A DNA stretch of 11,751 nt from JBFLXN01 sp040755715 [NCBI: Candidatus Edwardsbacteria bacterium]. GTDB taxonomy: Bacteria; Edwardsbacteria; AC1; JBFLXN01. Where the stretch lies: positions 1 through 11,751 of the forward strand of contig JBFLXN010000076.1 in NCBI GenBank assembly GCA_040755715.1, in the 5' to 3' direction. Made by a program: the position numbers and the translations under genes. Below, piece by piece: positions 6,202 to 11,751 of the stretch (within the stretch, counting starts at the first letter, position 1; each line of letters opens with the position of its first letter). Under the pieces are notes generated by a model that saw only the letters and a program-made list of their open reading frames with translations, was not told the origin of the DNA and made no database searches.

Positions 6202-6652
6202 GGAATACGAAAGATGGCTCAAAGATGCTGAAGCTTGCCTGAATGCAATGAAGAGAGACAGAAATGCTGGCGATTTTAGAGCTACGATAGAGTTTGCTCA
6301 ACATGTAGTTGAGCTTTGTGCTAAAGCAGTTATTGCCTGTTTTGCTGAGCCGGATTGGACTCACAATCCAGAAGAACAAATCTTGAGGATACTAAAAGAA
6401 AATGGAGAAAAAATAGAGAAGACTTTTGGGAATGTGATGCTTCAGAGATTAAAAACTTTAGCCGCAGATGTTAAAGAAATTGCCCCATGGCATGGTCGCG
6501 CCGTCTATGGTCAGGAGATTAAACCACAAGTCTGGATTTCTGCAGTTGACGCTTGCACCAAAGAAAAGGCAGAATGGGCATCTGCTCTGGCAGAGAGAAG
6601 TTTTAAGACCGTAAAAAATTTTACTCAAAAATGGTTTGATAAAAAGTGTTAA
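6188..6652 (+). CDS. HEPN domain protein
   Basis: A 154-residue, mostly helical protein of the HEPN superfamily. The N-terminal helix [18 protein letters not shown] and the second helix [20 protein letters not shown] match the HEPN pattern A-x-x-x-A-x-Q-x-x-E-x-x-x-K-A. A strict R-x4-6-H ribonuclease motif is not evident: Arg31 and His39 in RATIEFAQH are seven residues apart, and PWHGR occurs later. Ribonuclease activity is therefore uncertain. I chose ATG 6188 over the upstream TTG 6176 because GAGG (6178-6181) lies six bases before it. It follows the MNT gene with a 14-base overlap and ends four bases before the decarboxylase ATG. The pairing suggests a toxin-antitoxin unit, but a housekeeping role tied to the sugar operon cannot be excluded. 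Confidence 0.8.
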   Translation: MTNSREYERWLKDAEACLNAMKRDRNAGDFRATIEFAQHVVELCAKAVIACFAEPDWTHNPEEQILRILKENGEKIEKTFGNVMLQRLKTLAADVKEIAPWHGRAVYGQEIKPQVWISAVDACTKEKAEWASALAERSFKTVKNFTQKWFDKKC

Positions 6653-6656
6653 AAGT

Positions 6657-7580
6657 ATGAGAATCCTCATAACTGGCGGTGCCGGTTTTCTCGGCTCACA
6701 CCTCTGTGATTATCTAATAAAAAAAGGACATCAGGTTACTGCCTTAGATAACTTAATCACTGGGACGGTTGACAATATCTCCCATCTGGCAGGTAATAAA
6801 AATTTCAAATTTATAAGATATGATGTCACGGAATATCTTTTTATTGATAGCCCAATAGATTATGTTCTCCATTTTGCTTCTCCGGCGAGTCCAGTGGATT
6901 ATCTAAGATATCCCATTCAGACCCTAAAAGTCGGAGCCTTAGGCACTCATAAAACTTTAGGATTAGCCAAAGCAAAAAAGGCAAAATTTTTGTTAGCCTC
7001 TACTTCTGAAGTTTATGGAGACCCCTTAGAGCATCCGCAAAAAGAAAGTTATTGGGGAAATGTTAATTGTGTAGGACCGAGAGGAGTTTATGATGAGGCA
7101 AAAAGATTTGCTGAAGCCTTAACTATGGCTTATCATCGCTATCATAAGTTAGATACAAGAATTGCCAGAATCTTCAATACCTACGGTCCTAGGATGAGAT
7201 TAAATGATGGAAGGGTAATTCCAAATTTTATTCATCAGATACTAAATAAAAAACCTTTAACCATTTATGGAGATGGAAGACAGACTAGAAGTTTCTGTTA
7301 TGTCTCTGAGATGATTGAGGGGATTTATAGATTGATGTCTTCTAATATTCACGAGCCTATTAATCTGGGAAATCCAAAGGAATTTTCCATTCTCCAATTA
7401 GCAGAGACTCTCCAGAAATTAACAAAGAGAAAGAGTAAAATAACATATAAGCCACTTCCCGTAGACGACCCAAAACTAAGAAGACCCGACATAAGTAAGG
7501 CAAAGAAATATTTAAATTGGAATCCGAAGGTAAATCTAAGGGAAGGTTTGAACAAGACCATGGAGTGGTTTAAGGAATAG
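6657..7580 (+). CDS. uxs: UDP-glucuronate decarboxylase (UDP-xylose synthase), extended SDR family
   Basis: Converts UDP-glucuronate to UDP-xylose with bound NAD+ through a 4-keto intermediate; cytosolic. The 307-residue protein has the Rossmann motif [10 protein letters not shown] (6-15), the UXS signature [15 protein letters not shown] (72-86), STSEVYGDP (115-123) and the catalytic Tyr145 and Lys149 in [32 protein letters not shown] and [12 protein letters not shown] follow. The PASP signature separates it from dTDP-glucose 4,6-dehydratases. I start at ATG 6657 because the Rossmann strand begins there. A frame-open TTG at 6636 would add seven residues inside the HEPN gene. No strong ribosome binding site is visible, so coupling to the HEPN stop four bases upstream is likely. 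It uses the product of the dehydrogenase at 4427, although two unrelated genes lie between. Confidence 0.93.
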   Translation: MRILITGGAGFLGSHLCDYLIKKGHQVTALDNLITGTVDNISHLAGNKNFKFIRYDVTEYLFIDSPIDYVLHFASPASPVDYLRYPIQTLKVGALGTHKTLGLAKAKKAKFLLASTSEVYGDPLEHPQKESYWGNVNCVGPRGVYDEAKRFAEALTMAYHRYHKLDTRIARIFNTYGPRMRLNDGRVIPNFIHQILNKKPLTIYGDGRQTRSFCYVSEMIEGIYRLMSSNIHEPINLGNPKEFSILQLAETLQKLTKRKSKITYKPLPVDDPKLRRPDISKAKKYLNWNPKVNLREGLNKTMEWFKE

Positions 7581-7591
7581 GAAATTATCAT

Positions 7592-7789
7592 ATGAAGAAG
7601 ATTTGGCTAAAAAAAACAGACTCGTTTGATGAGGCGGAAGGATTTGATAATAATTATTATTTGAAGATGAATAGCTCAAAGAGGCTACAGATAATGCAAT
7701 TTCTGCGAGAGGAATATTTCAAAATTAGAAAGGAAATAAAAGATGAGAGTAGAAAAGGATTACGAAGAACTGTTAGGGTTATTAAATAA
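7592..7789 (+). CDS. small conserved partner protein of a nucleotidyltransferase module
   Basis: A 65-residue, strongly charged protein with a central EEYFKIRKEIKDESRKGLRR stretch and a basic C-terminus. It resembles, from memory, small proteins that precede DUF6036/AbiEii-type nucleotidyltransferases and share a pattern of AE.....YY...S..RL.I...LRE.YFK followed by GLRR..RVI; this needs a profile search. Start ATG 7592 has aggaa-type sequence 9-10 bases upstream. Its last 47 bases overlap the nucleotidyltransferase gene in another frame, so translation of the two is tightly linked. It has no predicted membrane segment or signal. By analogy with two-gene nucleotidyltransferase modules it could be an antitoxin or regulator, but this is inference. 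Confidence 0.65.
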   Translation: MKKIWLKKTDSFDEAEGFDNNYYLKMNSSKRLQIMQFLREEYFKIRKEIKDESRKGLRRTVRVIK

Positions 7790-8216
7790 GAATAGGGTAA
7801 AATATTGCATTATCGGTTCATACGCAGTCGCCTTTTATGCTAAGCCAAGATATACAAAGGATATGGATATACTGGTAGAGCCAAACATTGAAAATGGGAA
7901 AAGAATTGTTAAAGCACTTAATGAATTTGGATTTGAAAGTTTAAATTTGAACGAAAAAGATTTTAGTCAGGAAGGTAGGATTATCCAGTTAGGATATGAG
8001 CCGGTGAGGGTAGATATTATAACTTCAATTGAAGGTTGCAACTTTAAGCAAATATGGGAAAATAAAGAGATGGGAAATTATGGAAAACAAAAGGTTTTCT
8101 TTATAGGTATAAATGAATTAATAAAAAACAAACAAGCATCAAATCGTCACCAAGATAAAGCAGATTTAGATATTTTATTAATGGCCAGAAATAGAAAAAA
8201 TTTTTGTCTAATATGA
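7743..8216 (+). CDS. DUF6036/AbiEii-like nucleotidyltransferase
   Basis: A 157-residue nucleotidyltransferase-fold protein. IIGSYAVAFYAKPRYTKDMD holds the Gly-Ser loop (25-26) and metal-binding Asp40 and Asp42. VRVDIITSIEG gives the likely third carboxylate, Asp91. The C-terminal ELIKNKQASNRHQDKADLDI is the conserved tail of this family. Such proteins transfer nucleotides to RNA or protein targets, and relatives act as toxins (AbiEii class); the target here is unknown. AGGA at 7731-7734 supports the ATG at 7743. The start lies within the preceding small gene. The stop codon at 8214-8216 falls inside the left end of palindromic element copy 2, so the last residues (about NFCLI) are probably element- or junction-derived. 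Codons are notably AT-rich compared with the downstream glycan genes, consistent with separate acquisition. Confidence 0.8.
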   Translation: MRVEKDYEELLGLLNKNRVKYCIIGSYAVAFYAKPRYTKDMDILVEPNIENGKRIVKALNEFGFESLNLNEKDFSQEGRIIQLGYEPVRVDIITSIEGCNFKQIWENKEMGNYGKQKVFFIGINELIKNKQASNRHQDKADLDILLMARNRKNFCLI

Positions 8217-8300
8217 GTAGCCACGACATTTATGTCGGGGAAAACTAAAACCTCACCCCCTTCCTGTCCCCCTCTCTGTCTGGGAGAGAGGGAAACAGAA
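8210..8300. repeat. palindromic element copy 2, 3'-truncated
   Basis: Starting at aatatgagtag it repeats the first 65 or so bases of the element at 52-193 with one substitution, a one-base deletion and a one-base insertion. It keeps the first hairpin and a shortened central stem (ctgtccccctctct with ggagagagggaaacag). It lacks the final hairpin and the right terminal inverted repeat. Its left edge provides the stop codon of the nucleotidyltransferase gene and its right edge meets the frame of the DUF1080-like gene. Confidence 0.75.
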
Positions 8301-8355
8301 GATACTTTTTTCTGATGACTTCAAAAATGAAAAGAGTCTTCGCCGATGGAGCATA

Positions 8356-8862
8356 TTGAGAGGCGATTGGATGATTAAAAATGGCTTATGTCATCTAAGG
8401 AGTTCGTCACCCGGTCTTGAGGAACTGATAGAAATTATCGGCAGTGAATTTTGGCAAAATTACACTGTTGAATTTCGGGTGCGAGATGTCAACTCCGAAC
8501 TTGCCACCTGTCGTCATGCGGGGGTGGCTTTTGGATTGCATAAAAGTCAATCGGCACGATTAGTATATTTTCGCTATCAGACGGGTGAGGTAGTGCTAGC
8601 TTCCGCCGATGCTAGCGGCCGTTACATTGGTCAGATTCTGGCACATCGCGTTCTTCGGCCTGACGATACCGAATGGCACAAAATAGAAGTACGGGTAGTA
8701 GGCAATGCCTTAGAGATTTACAGCGATGGGCAATTCGTCTTTGACTATAAAGATACACAGGATTTGATGGGGACAGTAGGCCTTTGGGCCTATGATTCGT
8801 ATTGTCAATTTGACAATGTGAAGATAGTGAAGGAATATGGAGAGGGAGGTCAGGAACAGTGA
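8356..8862 (+). CDS. DUF1080/LamG-like concanavalin-fold protein, 5'-truncated
   Basis: A jelly-roll (concanavalin-like) domain of the kind found in DUF1080 and 3-keto-glycoside-hydrolase-related proteins, usually extracytoplasmic and sugar-binding or glycan-acting. Evidence: FWQNYTVEFRVRD, GVAFGLHKSQSARLVYFRYQ, WHKIEVRVVGNALEIYSDGQ and GTVGLWAYDSYCQFDNVKIV. The TTG at 8356 gives 168 residues. The same frame is open back to 8221 and encodes FSDDFKNEKSLRRWSILRGD, the expected start of the domain, but there is no ATG, GTG or TTG before 8356 and element copy 2 intervenes. The native start, and any signal peptide, therefore appear to be lost. The stop TGA overlaps the GTG of the glycosyltransferase by four bases, so it is the first gene of that operon. 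It may be expressed poorly or not at all. No catalytic residues can be assigned. Confidence 0.7.
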   Translation: MRGDWMIKNGLCHLRSSSPGLEELIEIIGSEFWQNYTVEFRVRDVNSELATCRHAGVAFGLHKSQSARLVYFRYQTGEVVLASADASGRYIGQILAHRVLRPDDTEWHKIEVRVVGNALEIYSDGQFVFDYKDTQDLMGTVGLWAYDSYCQFDNVKIVKEYGEGGQEQ

Positions 8863-9539
8863 AGCTTTCCGTCATTATGCCTGTCTATAATGAAGTCAAA
8901 ACCATTAGGGAAATCGTCAACCGCGTGAAAGCAGTACCTCTGGAAAAGGAACTAATCATTGTGGACGATTGTTCTACAGATGGCACTCAAGATATATTAA
9001 AGCAATTTACTGAGAGCAACATAAAAGTTCTCTTTCATTCTAGGAATAAAGGTAAAGGTGCTGCTATTCGCACCGGTATAAAAGAAGCAACAGGGGAAAT
9101 TATCATTATCCAAGATGCTGATTTAGAATACAACCCAGAGGAATATCCAAAACTGATTGAACCTATTGTTAGGGGAAAGGCCGATGTTGTCTATGGCTCA
9201 AGATTTTTAGGAGTGCATAGGGTCTTTATGTTCTGGCATTACTTGGGAAACAAATTTTTGACGACACTGACTAATTTCCTCTACAACACGATGCTTTCAG
9301 ATATGGAGACCGGGCACAAGGTTTTTCGGGCAGAAATTTTGAAGAAGATAAAGATTAGGTCTAATCGTTTTAACTTTGAACCCGAAATAACGGCAAAGGT
9401 CTTTAAGCAGAAACGATTGAGAATTTACGAGATGCCTATCATTTATGATGGAAGGGACTATGAAGAGGGAAAGAAGATAACTTGGCGAGACGCCATTCCA
9501 GCTATTTTGGCACTAATCAAATATAGATTCGTAGATTAA
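8859..9539 (+). CDS. family 2 glycosyltransferase, polyprenyl-phosphate sugar synthase type (DPM1-like)
   Basis: A 226-residue GT-A fold enzyme expected to move a sugar from a nucleotide donor to a polyprenyl phosphate at the cytosolic membrane face. Motifs: SVIMPVYNE (4-12), ELIIVDDCSTDGT with Asp36 and Asp37, NKGKGAAIRTGIKEA, the DADLEY metal-binding site, and DMETGHKVFRAEI. It has no C-terminal membrane segment, as in soluble DPM1-like enzymes. Sugar and carrier specificity cannot be read from sequence. Start GTG 8859 is supported by GGGAGGT (8844-8850) and AGGA (8852-8855), and overlaps the preceding stop. The next gene starts one base after its stop, and that gene is a GT-C enzyme that would use exactly such a lipid-linked sugar. 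Confidence 0.9.
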   Translation: MKLSVIMPVYNEVKTIREIVNRVKAVPLEKELIIVDDCSTDGTQDILKQFTESNIKVLFHSRNKGKGAAIRTGIKEATGEIIIIQDADLEYNPEEYPKLIEPIVRGKADVVYGSRFLGVHRVFMFWHYLGNKFLTTLTNFLYNTMLSDMETGHKVFRAEILKKIKIRSNRFNFEPEITAKVFKQKRLRIYEMPIIYDGRDYEEGKKITWRDAIPAILALIKYRFVD

Positions 9540-9540
9540 A

Positions 9541-11133
9541 ATGAAAAAAAGAGACAAGTCACCTACAAGTGTCAGAAATAAGGAGCTCAAAATAGACTTA
9601 TTCTTAGAAAAACGAAAGAGTTTTATTTTGATTTTTGTTTTGGCGATTTTCATTCTTCTCGCTCTTTTACTCTTTGACCCAAAACCTTTTATAGGTGGTG
9701 ACAACGCTACTTATGTTCTCCTCGGAAGAGCCTTATTGAGTGGTAAGGGATATACAGATATTTGGAGCCCGGGGATACCACCTCATACACAATATCCTTT
9801 CGGTTATCCATTGTTACTGTGTTTGGGCCTCGTCTTTTTCCCGCACGGTTATTTGCCTCTGAAATTTATTTCTCTTCTTTGTGGCTTGGGGAGCGTATAT
9901 CTTTTTTATCAGCTCCTCAAAAAGAGAATCCGCCTGTCTGTTCTTTTCACAATTTTGCTTTTGTTAGTTTTAAATCCTGATATATTAGAATTCTCACATT
10001 GGGTTCTTTCTGAAATTCCCTTTCTCTTTTTTTCTCTATTAGCCGTATTTTTCTTTGATAAGGCTTGTTCACAAAATAATCAAAAGTTAAACCTGTATTT
10101 TTTCTTGGGAACACTGATTATGATGTTTACTTATTATATCCGGACTATTGGTCTGGCTTTTGTTATCGGTTGTTTGGCGTATTTTTTTTACAAAAGAGAA
10201 TACAAAAGGGCTGGCGTTTTACTGTTAATTTTTATAGCTCTGGCAATTTCCTGGTCAATTCGCAATTATTGTATTGGCACTCACGGAGGTTATCTTGATC
10301 AATTCTTGATGCGAGATCCCTATAACCCAGCATTAGGACGGTTGACCTTGGGACAACTTACCACTCGCTTGTTTACGAATTTTCAAATTTACACATTTAA
10401 TGTTATCCCTCAGATTGTTTTGCCAACTATTGGCATCTGGGGACTCTCAAACGGCGGAGTTATTTTAGGATTGTTAGTTTTAGCAATTATGGTAATTGGT
10501 TTCATCACGGGAATCAAGCAAAGATTTGTTCTTCCTGGTTTTTATACTATCTTCTATTTAGGTATTGCTTTACTCTGGCCGGAAACTTGGAGCGACCGTC
10601 GCTTCTTGATTCCCATGATCCCCTTTTTGTTATTCTATGTCGTTATGGGTGTGATTAAAATCCTGCGATCTTTTCTACATGACCGCTCTGTTTTCCTAAC
10701 CTTACCACTATTGGGACTATTGGTCTTTGCAGGACTTCAAGTCAATATCTCCCAAGTACCCATCAGTGTAGGTAATCTCTTTGCTTATGTTCAAGGTGAC
10801 AAATCAGCGGGCTACCCATCAAATTGGCGCAATTTTTTTGAAGCGGCCGATTGGGTCAGGAACAATAGTAGCCCGGAGGCTGTCGTCGTTTCCCGTAAAC
10901 CCACACTTTTCTATCTTCGTTCTGAGCACAAATCCTTCTGCTATCCATTTTCCGCAAATCAAGATTCCGTTCTTAAAGCGGTGGACAAAGCCGATTATGT
11001 CATGGTAGACCAAGTTAGTGGCACAACTGCAAGATATTTGATTCCAGCCATTCAAAACCTTGTGCCTCAAAAATTTGAAATCGTCTATGTCACCCCACCA
11101 CCACAGACTTATATTTTAAAGGTGAAAAAATGA
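9541..11133 (+). CDS. GT-C membrane glycosyltransferase (GT39/ArnT/PMT-like)
   Basis: A 530-residue protein with about 11-12 predicted membrane segments, beginning at residues 28-45. A family-typical first periplasmic loop contains the acidic motif GGDNATYVLLGRALLSGKGY (Asp54) and then YPFGYPLL. Such enzymes transfer a sugar from polyprenyl phosphate to a protein, lipid or glycan on the outer side of the cytoplasmic membrane. The last 110 residues (from about WRNFFEAADWVR) form a soluble C-terminal domain. The acceptor is unknown. No ribosome binding site is visible; the ATG lies one base after the GT2 stop, so coupling is likely. It overlaps the next gene by four bases (ATGA). The pairing with the GT2 gene mirrors ArnC/ArnT. 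Confidence 0.85.
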   Translation: MKKRDKSPTSVRNKELKIDLFLEKRKSFILIFVLAIFILLALLLFDPKPFIGGDNATYVLLGRALLSGKGYTDIWSPGIPPHTQYPFGYPLLLCLGLVFFPHGYLPLKFISLLCGLGSVYLFYQLLKKRIRLSVLFTILLLLVLNPDILEFSHWVLSEIPFLFFSLLAVFFFDKACSQNNQKLNLYFFLGTLIMMFTYYIRTIGLAFVIGCLAYFFYKREYKRAGVLLLIFIALAISWSIRNYCIGTHGGYLDQFLMRDPYNPALGRLTLGQLTTRLFTNFQIYTFNVIPQIVLPTIGIWGLSNGGVILGLLVLAIMVIGFITGIKQRFVLPGFYTIFYLGIALLWPETWSDRRFLIPMIPFLLFYVVMGVIKILRSFLHDRSVFLTLPLLGLLVFAGLQVNISQVPISVGNLFAYVQGDKSAGYPSNWRNFFEAADWVRNNSSPEAVVVSRKPTLFYLRSEHKSFCYPFSANQDSVLKAVDKADYVMVDQVSGTTARYLIPAIQNLVPQKFEIVYVTPPPQTYILKVKK

Positions 11134-11549
11134 ATAAAAAAGATGTGATATTCTTTTTAGTAGCGACCTTGTTAATTGTGTATAATGTTCGTCTTGGTGC
11201 ATTGGAACTTCCTAACGATCAGTATATTTGGGCGATTTCTGATTACTTTAACTCAAAAAGTTACGAAGCAAATTCCCGCTTCTATGACCGAGTGGATTTG
11301 ACTGTTCCAGAACGCCTGGAAGATGCCATAGAAAATATCGGGATTCCCTACCTTCGCCTTCTCCGAAATGAGATATTCGCCAGACATGGCTACCAATTTA
11401 AAGACCCCTTGCTGGCAAAAATATTCAAGGAGACGAATTGGTATCAAGAACGAGAGGAATTCAATTTCAATGACCTCAATGCTTTTGAAGGAGCGAATGT
11501 CAAATATATTGAGTTGATGGAATCTTCACTTCTCATTCAGGCTGAATGA
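11130..11549 (+). CDS. exported YARHG-domain protein
   Basis: A 139-residue protein. Residues 6-18 (VIFFLVATLLIVY) form a signal peptide or N-terminal anchor, after a short basic start. The mature part carries a YARHG domain: YLRLLRNEIFARHGYQF, with ARHG at 84-87, followed by a conserved NWYQ at 103-106. YARHG domains are extracellular and of unknown function, common in secreted or peptidoglycan-associated proteins. The ATG overlaps the stop of the GT-C gene by four bases. It is the last gene of the glycosyltransferase operon and might be its substrate or a cell-surface partner, which is inference. Confidence 0.85.
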   Translation: MNKKDVIFFLVATLLIVYNVRLGALELPNDQYIWAISDYFNSKSYEANSRFYDRVDLTVPERLEDAIENIGIPYLRLLRNEIFARHGYQFKDPLLAKIFKETNWYQEREEFNFNDLNAFEGANVKYIELMESSLLIQAE

Positions 11550-11588
11550 CAATTCAAACAGGTACAAAAACCACCAAGAAGATATTCA

Positions 11589-11631
11589 GGAGGACACAAT
11601 AGGGCTTCAGTATCAATATTGTCTCCGTTTT
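11589..11631 (+). terminator. possible intrinsic terminator after the glycosyltransferase operon
   Basis: ggag plus acaat (11589-11592, 11596-11600, with a three-base bulge) pairs with attgtctcc (11618-11626) across a 17-base loop, followed by gtttt. It lies 40-80 bases after the YARHG stop. The long loop and short T-run make this weak. Confidence 0.3.
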
Positions 11632-11643
11632 AGCCCCTGTTAG

Positions 11644-11694
11644 GACTGGACTAAAGAAAAGTTGTGGTATAATTAATGGAAAGGAGGTCCAGTC
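11644..11694 (+). promoter_or_regulatory. inverted repeat that could fold over the transposase ribosome binding site
   Basis: gactggac (11644-11651) is the perfect complement of gtccagtc (11687-11694), which partly covers the Shine-Dalgarno and abuts the ATG. The left arm lies upstream of the element's own promoter. Confidence 0.45.
11664..11673 (+). promoter_or_regulatory. extended -10 promoter of the transposase gene
   Basis: A perfect tataat (11668-11673) preceded by TGG forms an extended -10 box. No good -35 is visible 17 bases upstream (actgga). Transcription would start near 11680. Confidence 0.5.
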
Positions 11695-11751
11695 ATGTAT
11701 CAAAGTAAATGCTCACCAGAGAAGAAATTTGAGTTAGTGCTCCGGGCACTG
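11695..11751 (+). CDS. transposase OrfA, N-terminal fragment (truncated by window edge)
   Basis: Nineteen codons are visible. They read YQSKCSPEKKFELVLRAL after the initiator Met, matching the N-terminal helix of the helix-turn-helix in IS3-family OrfA proteins (pattern SPEFK..VVLEAL). AAGGAGGT (11681-11688) lies six bases before the ATG, an almost perfect Shine-Dalgarno. The short visible length leaves the family assignment tentative. Confidence 0.55.
   Translation, partial: MYQSKCSPEKKFELVLRAL

Larger units (their letters stand above)
11638..11751 (+). mobile_element. left end of an insertion sequence, probably IS3 family (cut by the window edge)
   Basis: Starting near tgttaggactggactaaag there is an IS-end-like sequence beginning TG, then an internal promoter, a near-perfect ribosome binding site and the start of a transposase gene. 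The exact end at 11638 is a guess from the TG rule of IS3-family ends. The right end and any target duplication are outside the window. Confidence 0.55.

Noticed and set aside
6636-6656. TTG start extending the decarboxylase by seven residues
   Set aside because: The extra residues lie inside the HEPN gene and are not part of the Rossmann fold, which begins at the ATG at 6657.
10819-11070. Minus-strand open frame opposite the GT-C C-terminal domain
   Set aside because: No motif or ribosome binding site; it mirrors codon bias of the real gene on the + strand.

Overview
The window reads as bacterial chromosome of moderate-to-low GC, with dense same-strand genes, frequent 1-4 base start/stop overlaps and GAGG-type ribosome binding sites. 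Every convincing gene is on the + strand. PriA and a Pol I-type 5'-3' exonuclease show it is bacterial. The heavy load of small palindromic repeats, with remnants of broken genes beside them, resembles genomes of uncultivated candidate phyla, but I cannot assign a phylum from this sequence.

Layout. (1) 1-765: a palindromic mobile-like element, then a carbon-nitrogen hydrolase that has lost its N-terminal half. (2) 791-4106: a DNA replication pair. The first gene encodes only the 5'-3' exonuclease domain of DNA polymerase I. The second is priA, whose reading frame opens with ten codons that look like polymerase motif C of Pol I (MILQIHDELI). This is the scar of a deletion that removed almost all of the polymerase and fused its last conserved motif to priA. 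Two palindromic elements are embedded in frame inside priA. (3) 4107-4426: an intergenic region with a strong sigma70-type promoter and an AT-rich inverted repeat carrying a second copy of the 33-nt core found inside priA. (4) 4427-7580: an operon for UDP-glucuronate and UDP-xylose (UDP-glucose dehydrogenase, then UDP-glucuronate decarboxylase), with a nucleotidyltransferase/HEPN pair wedged between the two enzymes by overlapping ends. (5) 7592-8216: a second, unrelated two-gene nucleotidyltransferase module, a 65-residue partner overlapping a DUF6036/AbiEii-like nucleotidyltransferase. (6) 8210-8300: a truncated second copy of the first palindromic element. It supplies the stop codon of the module and sits against a 5'-truncated concanavalin-like (DUF1080-like) gene. 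(7) 8356-11549: a tightly coupled operon of that gene, a polyprenyl-phosphate-type GT2 glycosyltransferase, a GT-C (ArnT/PMT-like) membrane glycosyltransferase and a small exported YARHG-domain protein. (8) 11638-11751: the left end of an IS, probably IS3 family, cut by the window edge.

How the genes may work together (inference): dehydrogenase and decarboxylase make a UDP-pentose, the GT2 enzyme could load a sugar on a polyprenyl phosphate carrier, and the GT-C enzyme could transfer it outside the membrane, in the manner of the Arn pathway. The two nucleotidyltransferase modules look like toxin-antitoxin or defence-type cargo. The small palindromes link several regions: they occur inside genes, between genes, and at the edges of broken genes.
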